Shown here piece by piece: positions 54,584 to 63,271 of a DNA stretch of 64,000 bases; the first letter of the stretch is position 1, and every line of letters starts with the position of its first letter. This DNA is from JAWXBK01 sp040878185 (GTDB taxonomy: Bacteria; Pseudomonadota; Alphaproteobacteria; Dongiales; Dongiaceae). A model generated the notes under the pieces. That model saw only the letters and a program-made list of their open reading frames with translations. It did no database searches and had not been told where the DNA came from. The position numbers and the translations under genes were made by a program. Where the stretch lies: NCBI GenBank assembly GCA_040878185.1, contig JBBDMS010000045.1, positions 1-64,000 of the forward strand. The letters run 5' to 3'.

Positions 54584-55192
54584 TCAGAGCACGCCTGCCA
54601 GGATGGCGAGACCCGCGACCGACATCGCAGCCCCGCTCGCGCGCGCGAGCTTGCCGCCACTGGCATCGCCAAGCTTCCCGAGCCCGAAACCGGCAAGGAT
54701 GCCGGCACTGTGCAGCAACGCCGTCGCCAGCATGAAGCCGAGACCGTAAGCAAGACCGGATGCCGTTTCGGGCATTTCGGCGCCGTGTGCGTGACCGTGG
54801 AAGATCGCGAACACGCCCACGACCGCCATCGCGGCGGCGACCGGAATGCTCTTGCCGAGCGCGATCAGGCCGCCGATCGCGACGACCGACAAAGCGATCC
54901 CGAGTTCGACCATCGGAACCGGGATGCCGGACACCCCGACGATGCCGCCGACCGCCATCATGAAGACGAACGCCGCGGGAACCAGCCACAGGGCCTTCCC
55001 CTTCAGCAGCCAGGCGAACAGGCCGACCGCGACCATCGCCAGCACATGGTCGAGCCCGCCGATCGGATGGCCGAAGCCGTAGGCGAAGCCCGTCGTGGCA
55101 CCGGCGCCGGTATGGGCGAGCGCGCCGGTTGAATACGTCGCCGCAAATAGAACGGCGGCGATGCCGAGTGTGAATCCGCGTGTCCTGTTCAT
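54584..55192 (-). CDS. HupE/UreJ-family nickel permease-like protein
   Basis: This 202-residue inner-membrane protein has about six spans after a signal-like N-terminus ending at ALAHTG. It carries the family motif HPIGGLDHVLAMVAVG (HPxxGxDH) and a second histidine cluster FHGHAHGAEMPETASG. HupE/UreJ proteins import nickel for hydrogenase or urease. Neither enzyme is here, so the adjacent arginase-family gene, 52 bp upstream on the same strand, is the likely user. The ATG at 55192 has GGAGCAGG upstream. Confidence 0.88.
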   Translation of the reverse strand: MNRTRGFTLGIAAVLFAATYSTGALAHTGAGATTGFAYGFGHPIGGLDHVLAMVAVGLFAWLLKGKALWLVPAAFVFMMAVGGIVGVSGIPVPMVELGIALSVVAIGGLIALGKSIPVAAAMAVVGVFAIFHGHAHGAEMPETASGLAYGLGFMLATALLHSAGILAGFGLGKLGDASGGKLARASGAAMSVAGLAILAGVL

Positions 55193-55244
55193 CGTACCTG
55201 CTCCCAATTTCAGATTCTTCGCGTGTCGTTGCGTGCGTGCATGC

Positions 55245-56432
55245 TTATTCCGGCGACATCACCGCGCTGCGGTGACCGAGCTTGCCTTCGACGACCATGC
55301 TGCCGAGCGTATCGAGAATGACGCGGCAGGCAAGCTGCGCCGTGTTGTCGTTGACGTCATAGGGCGGCGAAACCTCGACCACTTCCATGCCGCACAATCC
55401 TTCGCGCGCGATCAGCCGCACCATTTCCAGTGCCTCGCGCGGCAGGAACCCGCCTGGTTCCGGCGTGCCGGTGCCCGGTGCGAAACCCGGATCGATCGAA
55501 TCGATATCGAAGGACAGATAGACCGCCTTCGCACCCTTCCAGGCGAGTTCGAGCGCGATCTCCGCCGTCTTCTTCACGCCAAGCTCTTCGACGTCCGTCA
55601 TGGTCAGCACGCTCGAACCCCGCTCGCGTGCCACTTTGGAACCGGGCCGCGAGCCGTACCAGCCACCGATGCCGATCTGCACCAGATTCTTCGGTGGACA
55701 GTTGCTGAGCCCGACATCGTGCATATGCGCATGCGAATGATGCGTGCCGTGATGGTCGACGCTCTCATGTCCGTTCGTCGTCCAGTACCAGGGCGTCGTG
55801 TGCATCCGCTCGTCCATATCCATATCCTGCATGTCGATATGGCGGTCGAAATGAATGATGCCGACATTGCCGTCGATGTTCGGCGCGATGCCGCGCACAT
55901 TCGGATAGCCGAGGCTGTGATCGCCGCCGACGATGATCGGGAACGCGCCCGACTGATAGATATATGAGATCGCCATCGAGACCTGGTCGAAGGTCTTTTC
56001 GATATTGCCGGGAATGACGAACACGTCGCCGGCGTCGCACATATCGAGCTCCTCCTGGAGATCGACGCCGCCATCGACCGAGTAGCTGTCATAGACCGCC
56101 GAGATGCGGCGCACCGCCTGCGGGCCGAAGCGCGTGCCCGGGCGATAGGTCGTGCCGGTATCGAACGGCACGCCGACGAACGCCGCCTCGTAATTGCCGA
56201 CCTTGGTCACGTCCTCGCAATAAGGCGACTTCATGAAGGTGTTGATGCCGGCGAACGCCGGCTGATGGCCACGGCTGAACAGCGAGATCGAGCGGTCGTT
56301 GATCGAGGGCGCGGCTTCGAGGCCGAGCTTCAGCCCACGCTCGATTTCCTCGTCCTGCTTTTTGGTCGAGATGCGCTTCAGGCGGTTGATGTTGCGATTG
56401 CCGCGAAACTCGCCGGTTTTCGGATCTGGCAT
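55245..56432 (-). CDS. arginase-family ureohydrolase, candidate nickel guanidine hydrolase
   Basis: This 395-residue enzyme has the ureohydrolase metal motifs. GGDHS (169-173) gives His 172, HFDRHID (195-200) gives Asp 196, His 198 and Asp 200, and SFDIDSIDP gives Asp 309, Asp 311 and Asp 314. The FDRHID motif with Arg, together with MQDMDMDERMHTTPWYW, resembles the cyanobacterial guanidine hydrolase group rather than agmatinase, which has FDAHxD. A histidine-rich insertion (residues 222-238, eight His) looks metal-binding. The long N-terminus of about 60 residues also fits that group. With a nickel permease next door, guanidine to urea plus ammonia is the preferred reaction; agmatine or guanidinobutyrate are alternatives. 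Confidence 0.8.
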   Translation of the reverse strand: MPDPKTGEFRGNRNINRLKRISTKKQDEEIERGLKLGLEAAPSINDRSISLFSRGHQPAFAGINTFMKSPYCEDVTKVGNYEAAFVGVPFDTGTTYRPGTRFGPQAVRRISAVYDSYSVDGGVDLQEELDMCDAGDVFVIPGNIEKTFDQVSMAISYIYQSGAFPIIVGGDHSLGYPNVRGIAPNIDGNVGIIHFDRHIDMQDMDMDERMHTTPWYWTTNGHESVDHHGTHHSHAHMHDVGLSNCPPKNLVQIGIGGWYGSRPGSKVARERGSSVLTMTDVEELGVKKTAEIALELAWKGAKAVYLSFDIDSIDPGFAPGTGTPEPGGFLPREALEMVRLIAREGLCGMEVVEVSPPYDVNDNTAQLACRVILDTLGSMVVEGKLGHRSAVMSPE

Positions 56433-56610
56433 GGCTCTGTCCTTGGTGGCTGGAACGACCGGAATGCCGGCCCGCGAACGCTTTCACTCTGGCCTGACCG
56501 GGCCCGTCAGCCGAAGCTGACAGCCGCCGATTTCGGCCATTTTGACCATCTTGGGCAGCAGCCCGATCAATGAAAACCACCGAAGAACTGATGGCTATCA
56601 TAAACCAAAT

Positions 56611-57594
56611 TTATCTTATCGGCCCGCTTTGCCGCCGCAGATAATCGAGCAGGACATCGCTCGCCTCGTGGGCCGGGGCCGCGGGATTCGACATCATGTA
56701 GATGCTCGACGACGGATCGTTGCCGCGGGCCAGCACGGCATGCAGTTTGCCCTCGGTCACTTCGCGCGCGACCAGCGATTCCGGCAGGAAGCAGATGCCG
56801 ATGCCGAGCAGCGCAAGCCGCTTCGCTTCCTCGAGATGCTCCGAGAGACCCGCGACATGGCGGCCGATCGAATGACGCGCGCGAAAGCGCATCAGCTCGT
56901 CCGGCTCGTCGGCGCCGGTCAGGATGAGCCCCTCGCCCGCGAGGTCCTGCGGGCCCTCGACCTGTATGCCGAACAGCCGATGGCCCCGCCCGCAATAGGG
57001 CCGATAGATTTCGCGGAACAGCAGCTCGTAGCGCAGTTGCGGATCCTTGTGATGGGCTGGCGCAATGCCGATTTCCGCCTCGTTGCGCAACACGCTGCGC
57101 CGGATCACGTCCCAGGTCGACACGCTGACGAAGATTTCGACATCGGGATGCGCCGCGTGAAAGCTTTCGAAGGCGCGGTCGATCGAACTGTCGGTCAGGT
57201 TGCTGATGAGCTGCACGCGCACGCGGCCGCGCAGCGCCGCCACCTGGTCCGAGATGCGCCCGGATATGTCGGCGATGCCGGCAAACATCTGCGCGCAGAG
57301 CGCCGCCAGCGCGTCGCCCTCGCGCGTCACCTCGAATCCGCCGGGGCCGCGCCGGCACAGTCGCACGCCGACCTGCTCTTCGAGGCGTCGCAGCGCCATG
57401 CTCACCGCCGGCTGCGTGCGCGACGTCAAACGGGCCGCTTCGCTGACACCGCGTGCCTGGACGATCTCGTGAAAGATCTTCAACAGGTTCCAGTCGAGCG
57501 AGCGCGCGAAAGCATGTCCGGTTTTCGGTTGCATGGCCGCATGACCGTTCTCGCGTCGGGTCGCGTTCGGGGCTTGCGGCATCGGGCGGTTCAT
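56611..57594 (-). CDS. LysR-family regulator
   Basis: This 327-residue regulator has an N-terminal winged helix (LDWNLLKIFHEIVQARGVSE, then AARLTSRTQPAVSMALRRLE) and a type 2 periplasmic-binding-like effector domain. It lies 178 bp upstream of the arginase-family gene on the same strand and is divergent from the flavodoxin-fold reductase gene. It may control both. The start is uncertain: ATG 57594 is used, but 57534, 57618 and 57630 are in frame. Confidence 0.85.
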   Translation of the reverse strand: MNRPMPQAPNATRRENGHAAMQPKTGHAFARSLDWNLLKIFHEIVQARGVSEAARLTSRTQPAVSMALRRLEEQVGVRLCRRGPGGFEVTREGDALAALCAQMFAGIADISGRISDQVAALRGRVRVQLISNLTDSSIDRAFESFHAAHPDVEIFVSVSTWDVIRRSVLRNEAEIGIAPAHHKDPQLRYELLFREIYRPYCGRGHRLFGIQVEGPQDLAGEGLILTGADEPDELMRFRARHSIGRHVAGLSEHLEEAKRLALLGIGICFLPESLVAREVTEGKLHAVLARGNDPSSSIYMMSNPAAPAHEASDVLLDYLRRQSGPIR

Positions 57595-57672
57595 CCGGTC
57601 GTCGTTCCTGGAAGACATTGAGCCTATCATGGAGGCATCGCCGGCCGCCGGGTACAGCCGGCAGCCGAGTCT

Positions 57673-57706
57673 ATTAATTGACCGATTAATTAAGCTCTGA
57701 CAAGAT
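57673..57706. promoter_or_regulatory. ATTAATT repeats and candidate promoter between lysR and the reductase gene
   Basis: ATTAATT occurs at 57673-57679 and 57685-57691, 12 bp apart. TTGACC (57678-57683) followed by a 17-bp spacer and CAAGAT could be a promoter for the plus-strand gene. The location between a LysR gene and a divergent target is typical of a LysR box. Confidence 0.4.
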
Positions 57707-57786
57707 CGTCGGCAGTACAGAATCGGTAAGCCGAATCGGCTAAAAACGGGCCCGCGACAGCCGGTCGACAAGGGGAGACGCCATCC

Positions 57787-58485
57787 ATGACAGCAGCAGC
57801 GCCGGGCAACAACGGCTCGGGCAAACTCGTCCTCGGCATCAGCACCAGCCCGCGCCGGCAGGGCAATTCGGCGGTGCTCGCGCGGGCGATCCTCGAGGGC
57901 GCCGCCGAGGCCGGACACCGCACCGAATTCGTGCATCTCCCGGATATCGTGACCGGCCTGTTGCGCAACTGCCGCGAATGCCGCCGCCCCGACGGGAGCT
58001 GCTCGATCGACGATGGCTATCGCGACTTCTTTCTCAACAAGGTGCTGCCGGCCGATGCGCTTGTCTTCGCGACGCCGATCTGGTGGTACGGCATGTCGGC
58101 CGGCCTCAAGAATTATTTCGACCGGATGTTCTGCTACTGCGCGCTCTCCAATCCGGGTCACGAGGAGGTGCACCGCCGTGTTGTCGGCAAGCGCGTCGCG
58201 CTTGCGCTCAGCGCCGAGGAGAACAACTTTTCCGCGCGCCTCGCCATCGTTCAGCAGGTACAGGAACTATCCCGGTATATGCACTACGAAATGGTCGGCA
58301 TCGTGACCGGGATCGGCAACAAGACCGGTGAAGCGGTCGACGATCCGACCGGCCCCGTTGCGGAAGCGCGGCAGCTCGGCAAACGATTGTTCGAAATCGA
58401 ACTGACCGACTACAAGCTCGATACGGTGCGCCCGCAGCGGGTCTGGCGGGAGGACAACAAGTCCTTCCCCGCCTACTGGCGCTGA
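57787..58485 (+). CDS. flavodoxin-fold NAD(P)H-dependent oxidoreductase
   Basis: This 232-residue protein of the NADPH-dependent FMN reductase/iron-sulfur-flavoprotein group has the FMN loop LGISTSPRRQGNSAVLARAI, a Cys pair in NCRECRRPDGSCSIDDGYRD and the flavin-contacting FATPIWWYGMSAGLKNYFDR. The Cys pattern may hold an Fe-S cluster or only disulfides. It should reduce flavin or a quinone-like substrate. It is divergent from the LysR gene, so it may belong to the guanidinase unit, but its role is unclear. Confidence 0.85.
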   Translation: MTAAAPGNNGSGKLVLGISTSPRRQGNSAVLARAILEGAAEAGHRTEFVHLPDIVTGLLRNCRECRRPDGSCSIDDGYRDFFLNKVLPADALVFATPIWWYGMSAGLKNYFDRMFCYCALSNPGHEEVHRRVVGKRVALALSAEENNFSARLAIVQQVQELSRYMHYEMVGIVTGIGNKTGEAVDDPTGPVAEARQLGKRLFEIELTDYKLDTVRPQRVWREDNKSFPAYWR

Positions 58486-58492
58486 GCGCGTG

Positions 58493-58821
58493 GCCTCATC
58501 CTGAGCTTGTCGAAGGATGGGGCCTGCTCGCTTCATCCCGCCTCATCCTGAGCTTGTCGAAAGATGAGGCCTGCTCGCGTCATTCCGCCTCATCCTGAGG
58601 TTGTCGAAGGACGAGGCCTGCTCGCTTCATCCCGCCTCATCCTGAGCTTGTCGAAGGATGAGGCCTGCTCGCTTCATCCCGCCTCATCCTGAGCTTGTCG
58701 AAAGATGAGGCCTGCTCGCGTCATTCCGCCTCATCCTGAGGTTGTCGAAGGACGAGGCCTGCTCGCTTCATCCCGCCTCATCCTGAGCTTGTCGAAGGAT
58801 GAGGCCTGCTCGTGTCCGAAG
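58493..58821 (+). repeat. seven tandem copies of a 47-bp palindromic unit
   Basis: The unit GCCTCATCCTGAGCTTGTCG plus AAGGATGAGGCCTGCTCGCT and TCATCCC is repeated at 58493, 58540, 58587, 58634, 58681, 58728 and 58775. Its core CCTCATCCT ... AGGATGAGG is an inverted repeat around GAGCTTGTCGA. Copies 2 and 5, and copies 3 and 6, are identical, so a 141-bp trimer has been duplicated. Such elements are scattered in many alphaproteobacterial genomes. The array fills the gap between the reductase gene and the convergent hydrolase gene. Confidence 0.95.
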
Positions 58822-59673
58822 TCAGCGGGATGTCTTCAGAAAGTCCAGGATGCCGCGCGCGAACGGTTCGGGCGTATCCTGCTGCAGCCAGTGTGACGCG
58901 TTCTCGATGCGGACCAGCGTCGCACCCGGTATCTCGCGCGCCAACCGTTCGCCATCGCCGATCGTCTGCCAGGGGTCGTGAACGCCCCACAGCACGAGCG
59001 TCGGCGCTGCGATCTCACCGTGCCGATCCATCAGTGCCGTGGTGTGGTTGGTGTTGAGGGCGCTGGCATTGCGGATCAGGCTGATCTTGCCCTCCTCGTC
59101 GCTGTAGGGGGCGACAATCCCCTCGCGGAACTCGTCGGTCAGGCGATGCTTGTTGTGCAACCCGTCCGGCAGGCCGGCGGCAACGAAATCCGCAACCTCC
59201 TTCGGCGCCTTGCTGCGCCAGGTCGGGTTGCCGAGTGCGATCATGTCGTCGATCGGCCAGGAATCGAAGGCAACCACATTGGTGAGGACGAGGCGCGCGA
59301 CGCGATCGGGATGCTCGATTCCCATGATGAGCGCCACACCGCCGCCGGTATCGTGACCCACGATTGTAACCTTCTCGAGCCCGAGCGCGTCGAGAAAGGC
59401 GAGGATCATCTCCGTCTGTGCGCGCAGTGACCGGTCGAACCGGTCGCGCCGGTCGGAATAACCGTGGCCGAGAAAATCCGGCGCGAGCACACGACAATGC
59501 GGCTCGAGCAACGGAATCACATCGTGATAGAGATACGACCAGGTCGGTATGCCGTGCAGGAGAAGCACAGGCTCCCCCTGCCCCACATCGGTATAGGCAA
59601 CGGTCAGCTTCATCGGCGCGAGCCCGACGAGCGCGAGCGTTTTCTGGCGTGCGCGAAAGTTCCTGTGTTCCAT
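58822..59673 (-). CDS. alpha/beta hydrolase of the haloalkane-dehalogenase type
   Basis: This 283-residue enzyme has LLLHGIPTWSYLYHDVIPLL, the nucleophile elbow TIVGHDTGGGVALIMG with Asp rather than Ser, an acid loop LWGVHDPWQTIG, and the catalytic His in NASHWLQQD. An Asp nucleophile with an HGxPxWSYLY loop fits haloalkane or haloacetate dehalogenases. Fluoroacetate dehalogenase or epoxide hydrolase remain possible. Its stop lies at the end of the last 47-bp repeat. ATG at 59673. Confidence 0.85.
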   Translation of the reverse strand: MEHRNFRARQKTLALVGLAPMKLTVAYTDVGQGEPVLLLHGIPTWSYLYHDVIPLLEPHCRVLAPDFLGHGYSDRRDRFDRSLRAQTEMILAFLDALGLEKVTIVGHDTGGGVALIMGIEHPDRVARLVLTNVVAFDSWPIDDMIALGNPTWRSKAPKEVADFVAAGLPDGLHNKHRLTDEFREGIVAPYSDEEGKISLIRNASALNTNHTTALMDRHGEIAAPTLVLWGVHDPWQTIGDGERLAREIPGATLVRIENASHWLQQDTPEPFARGILDFLKTSR

Positions 59674-59709
59674 GTGCCCCCCACTCGTCGACGCGAATGT
59701 CGCGCCCGC

Positions 59710-60504
59710 CTACATCTGGCGGGTCTTCTCCGATACCTCCTGGTACCAGAGCTTGCGCGTCCCGATCTTCGCGCGGATCTTCCAGCCGAGCGATTTGGGC
59801 GCGTTCTCGATCGCGGTCAGTATCTGGTCGATGCGACGGCGGATCGTATCCGCCTGCTCCGGATTGATCGCCGGGAATTCCTTGATGTGATCGAGCACCC
59901 GCTTCAGGTTCGTGGTGAAGGTGTAATAGAAGCCCCAGTCCTTCGCCATGATGTCGACGATGTAGCGCAGGTCGATATGGCGGATGCTGTCCTTGGGCGA
60001 GCCGAGCGGATGCTCGAGCAGCAGGACCAGCGTGTCCTTGAAATCCTTCAGGTTGATTTCGACGATCTGCATCTTCTCGAGCAGCAGGTCGGTCGTCGAA
60101 ATGGTCGGCGTGTCGATTTCGAGCCGACCGATGAACGGAATGCGGTGACAGAAATAGAGTTCGTCGGCGAACACGTCGATGTTCAGCCTGGTCTCGGGAT
60201 GAACATAGATATGCCGCGCGCCTTCGGAGAGATGATAGACGCCGTCGTCGGGCACATAGCCCTGGTTCATGAAGAACTCGCGAACCTTGGCGTTCTCCCG
60301 CTTGTACCCGCCGAAATCCACGTCGGTCAGCGCGCGGGCCATCTGCTCGAAAAGATGGATATTGTTCGGACACTGGATGCGATAGGCGATCGATCCCAGG
60401 ATGCGAAGATGCAGGCCTTTCGCTTCCGCATCGCGAACCAGGCGCAACGCCTCGTCCACGAATTCGAGATGAAGATCGGTGGGCATGCTATTCACGGATC
60501 GCAT
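59710..60504 (-). CDS. nucleotidyltransferase-like protein
   Basis: This 264-residue protein has a G-S segment (HLRILGSIAYRIQCP) followed by a D-x-D pair (TDVDFGGY), as in minimal nucleotidyltransferases, and a later stretch TISTTDLLLEKMQIVEINLK like the AbiEii/MNT group. The substrate is unknown. It lies 36 bp after the hydrolase start on the same strand, behind the APC permease's terminator. The ATG at 60504 was used; ATG 60486 and a GTG between are also possible. Confidence 0.55.
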   Translation of the reverse strand: MRSVNSMPTDLHLEFVDEALRLVRDAEAKGLHLRILGSIAYRIQCPNNIHLFEQMARALTDVDFGGYKRENAKVREFFMNQGYVPDDGVYHLSEGARHIYVHPETRLNIDVFADELYFCHRIPFIGRLEIDTPTISTTDLLLEKMQIVEINLKDFKDTLVLLLEHPLGSPKDSIRHIDLRYIVDIMAKDWGFYYTFTTNLKRVLDHIKEFPAINPEQADTIRRRIDQILTAIENAPKSLGWKIRAKIGTRKLWYQEVSEKTRQM

Positions 60505-60530
60505 TCCTTCGCTGGAGAAAACCGTATCTC

Positions 60531-60568
60531 AAAGAAAACGGGGCCGGCTCCCGAAGAAGTCGGCCCCG
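60531..60568 (-). terminator. intrinsic terminator after the APC permease gene
   Basis: On the minus strand CGGGGCCG (60568-60561) and CGGCCCCG (60546-60539) form a stem followed by TTTTCTTT. It lies 12 bases after the permease stop, so the permease/phosphoesterase/ligase unit ends here. Confidence 0.85.
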
Positions 60569-60579
60569 CTGCGTCGTCT

Positions 60580-62220
60580 TTACTCGATCGGAATCTCCTT
60601 GAAGGCGAGCGTTACGTCCACACCCTGGGAGCGACGCATCGTCTTCATGAAGAAGTAGAAGAGGAGCCCGATCACGAACACCCCGCCGACGATCGAGAGC
60701 TGCCTGGGATCGTGCCCCGCCGCTACCGCATCGTTCCACAGCACCACGAAATAGAAGAGTGCTGCGAGCGCGCCGAAGAAACAGGCAACCGACATCGACG
60801 GCAGCCCGAGGATCTTGCGGCGGTAGAGCGGCGACTTCTCGTAGATCTGCGGCCGCAGATACGGGAAGAAGATGCCCGCCACCAGGATGATGCCCCAGGC
60901 AAGCACCGCCGCCTCGATCAGGATGATGATCGTCGAGAAGAAGCCCGTGAAGCAGAACAGCGCCATGAAGATCACGGTTATCAGCCAGACGAACCAGATC
61001 GCCGTGGTTGGGGTGTGCCGGGTCGGCGAGATATGACCCAGCGGCGCCGGCGCCACGCGGTCGAACGACCAGGCGACGATGGCGCGGATCCCGAACGTGT
61101 GCATGCCGGGAATCCACATCCACATCCAGGCGATCAGGCCGACCGAGACGATCAGCGTGACGAGCGTGGACTGCGTCATGATGCCGGCCAGCAATGTGAT
61201 CGTCGCATCGGTCGGCATCGCCACCACCGGTGCCACCGCCGTCTCGGGGTCGAGGAAGATGTTGTAGACCGCCGATCCGACGAAATCGTAACCGAACACA
61301 TTGGTCGCCAGATAAATGGTGATCAGCCACACCGCGACGCTGCCCCAGACCGCGCCGATCATGCCGTAGGTCTGCGATTTTTCGACCGACTTGATTTCGC
61401 CGGCAATCGCGATCGAGAAGGCCGAACCGATCAGCGGCAGGAACGCCCAGTTGGAGACCAGAAGCGTCGTCTTCCAGTCGGCCCCTTCGGTGGTCCAGCC
61501 ATTGGCGGCCGCGGATTCGATGATCGCATGGTAGGGATCGTCGACGCCCATGATCGGCGAGAGCATCGCATTGAAGGTCGCGATGAAGTCGGCGTTGCTG
61601 CCGGTCGCGAGGATGACGATCAGCGCGATCGATCCGAGCACGGCGATGGTGAAGACGACCTTCTGCACCATGAGATATTTTCTCATACCGCTCGTCAGGA
61701 TGAAGGCGGAGAGCGTCAGGATCGCCGTGCCGATGATGAACAGCGGCACCGGCTCGACGACGGTGGCGCTGAGATTGAGCATGCTTTCGCTGCCCGACAG
61801 ATACCCGATCATGGCCAGCGTCGGCGATATCCCCAGAAGCACGATCCAGTACGCGGCGATCGCGCAATAGAACAGCCATGAGACGATTTCGACCATGCTC
61901 AGGGTCAGCGCCAGAAACGGCCAGAGGCTGCGCGAACCGAACACGTAGATGCCGCCGGAACGCGGCAGCGTGACCGACCAGCTGATCATGCCGAAACAGA
62001 TCAGCGTCATCATGATGCCGGCGAGAATGCACCCCACAAGCATGTCGCCGCCCGGATAGAACGCCGGGCCGTAGAACATCATCGTGCCCACGCCGAGGCC
62101 GATGCTGACGAGACCGGTATTGTAAACAAAGGTGTCGAAGGAGCTCGCGGTCCGAATGAGACCCGAGGCCTTGCGCAGGAAGATTCTCTGCTCGCCACCC
62201 GAACCGGATGTGCTGCTCAT
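60580..62220 (-). CDS. APC-superfamily amino acid permease
   Basis: This 546-residue membrane protein has about 12 predicted spans. The APC pattern appears early (GLVSIGLGVGTMMFYGPAFY, TLPRSGGIYVFGSRSLWPFL) and later in SAFSIAIAGEIKSVEKSQTY. An amino acid or amine is the likely substrate, probably matching that of the synthetase-like gene upstream. It follows the metallophosphoesterase gene by 42 bp. ATG at 62220. Confidence 0.88.
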   Translation of the reverse strand: MSSTSGSGGEQRIFLRKASGLIRTASSFDTFVYNTGLVSIGLGVGTMMFYGPAFYPGGDMLVGCILAGIMMTLICFGMISWSVTLPRSGGIYVFGSRSLWPFLALTLSMVEIVSWLFYCAIAAYWIVLLGISPTLAMIGYLSGSESMLNLSATVVEPVPLFIIGTAILTLSAFILTSGMRKYLMVQKVVFTIAVLGSIALIVILATGSNADFIATFNAMLSPIMGVDDPYHAIIESAAANGWTTEGADWKTTLLVSNWAFLPLIGSAFSIAIAGEIKSVEKSQTYGMIGAVWGSVAVWLITIYLATNVFGYDFVGSAVYNIFLDPETAVAPVVAMPTDATITLLAGIMTQSTLVTLIVSVGLIAWMWMWIPGMHTFGIRAIVAWSFDRVAPAPLGHISPTRHTPTTAIWFVWLITVIFMALFCFTGFFSTIIILIEAAVLAWGIILVAGIFFPYLRPQIYEKSPLYRRKILGLPSMSVACFFGALAALFYFVVLWNDAVAAGHDPRQLSIVGGVFVIGLLFYFFMKTMRRSQGVDVTLAFKEIPIE

Positions 62221-62262
62221 TTCACGTTCCTCCCCTTGCCGGAACGATCCCCGTTCCGCCTG

Positions 62263-63243
62263 TTACCCCTGGGTCATCGTGACGTTCCTGACCGCCCCGT
62301 CTTCCAGGGTAATGAGCGCGCCCTGCAATATCCCTTCCGGGTAAACACTGCCGGGATTCACGCAAACCGTTTGTCCGACGCGGATGTTGCCGCGCCCTTC
62401 GTGGATATGTCCATGGATGCCCAGTAACGGCTGGTTCTTCTTGATGTTTTCCAGAACCGCCGTCGATCCCGCATGCATCTGCACGGGGTTTCCCATCTGG
62501 TAGACGACCTGAAGATTGCCATCGAGCTCGGGGCACTGATCGAGCACCGTGCCATGCGGCGGCACGTGAACATTGTAGATGCAGCGCCTCATGTCGGTGA
62601 TCTGCGGAACGAGCTGCGCAAAACGCGCTTCGTATTCCGCCTCGGAATATTCGCGTTCGGTGTCCCAGGGCGTCTTGTTCGAACCGCCGCAATGCAGCAT
62701 CTGGTAGCCGCCGCGCAGCGGCGAGACGTCCATCTCGTGGAACTCGACATGGGGCGACTGGCTCAGCACGTCGTCGATCTCGAAGAAATCGTCGTTGCCC
62801 GGTGCCGTGATGAACGGAATGTCCTTGCCGGCAAGCTTCTGACCGGCATAGTCGCACCATTCGCGCACCCGTTCGATCACCAGCTTCTTGAACAGCTCGT
62901 GCCGCATATGCTCGTCGTCGCGCAGCCGCTGATATTCGCCTTCGGACATGACCGCGGGATAGAAGCCCATGTTCCCGGCGCGCTTGATGTACTGGTCGAC
63001 ATCGTCCCGCGTTTTCAAATTCACGGTTTCGCCCGCGGCGAAGGCGAGATGCGATCCGTCCGCCTGCTCGCAGATCGGCAGGACCGCCTTGCCGGTCATG
63101 TCGCCGCCCATGACCAGCACATTCGCCTTGTAGAACTCGGCCGCGTTGATGAATTTCCGGAAACAGACATTCGAGCCATGCAGGTCGGTGGCGAAGAAAA
63201 TCACCACCTTGTCGCCGCCATCCGATTTCTTCTTCCAGAACAT
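62263..63243 (-). CDS. metallophosphoesterase
   Basis: This 326-residue protein has a calcineurin-like core: FFATDLHGSNVCFRKFINAA (D-x-H), VMGGDMTGKAVLP (G-D) and ITAPGNDDFFE (G-N-D/H). The second domain runs GIHGHIHEGRGNIRVGQT, including the final G-H-x-H. It should hydrolyse phosphodiesters or monoesters with two metal ions. It lies 28 bp after the synthetase-like gene and before the permease. Function within the cluster is unknown. Confidence 0.85.
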   Translation of the reverse strand: MFWKKKSDGGDKVVIFFATDLHGSNVCFRKFINAAEFYKANVLVMGGDMTGKAVLPICEQADGSHLAFAAGETVNLKTRDDVDQYIKRAGNMGFYPAVMSEGEYQRLRDDEHMRHELFKKLVIERVREWCDYAGQKLAGKDIPFITAPGNDDFFEIDDVLSQSPHVEFHEMDVSPLRGGYQMLHCGGSNKTPWDTEREYSEAEYEARFAQLVPQITDMRRCIYNVHVPPHGTVLDQCPELDGNLQVVYQMGNPVQMHAGSTAVLENIKKNQPLLGIHGHIHEGRGNIRVGQTVCVNPGSVYPEGILQGALITLEDGAVRNVTMTQG

Positions 63244-63271
63244 CCGATCTCTCCGCTGGCCTCCCCGAACT

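Noticed and set aside
56433..56610. Guanidine riboswitch before the arginase-family gene
   Set aside because: The leader shows one small UUCG hairpin but not the conserved ykkC-type or mini-ykkC elements that I can recognise by eye.
58493..58821. CRISPR array
   Set aside because: The 47-bp units are directly adjacent with no spacers between them, and no cas genes are present.
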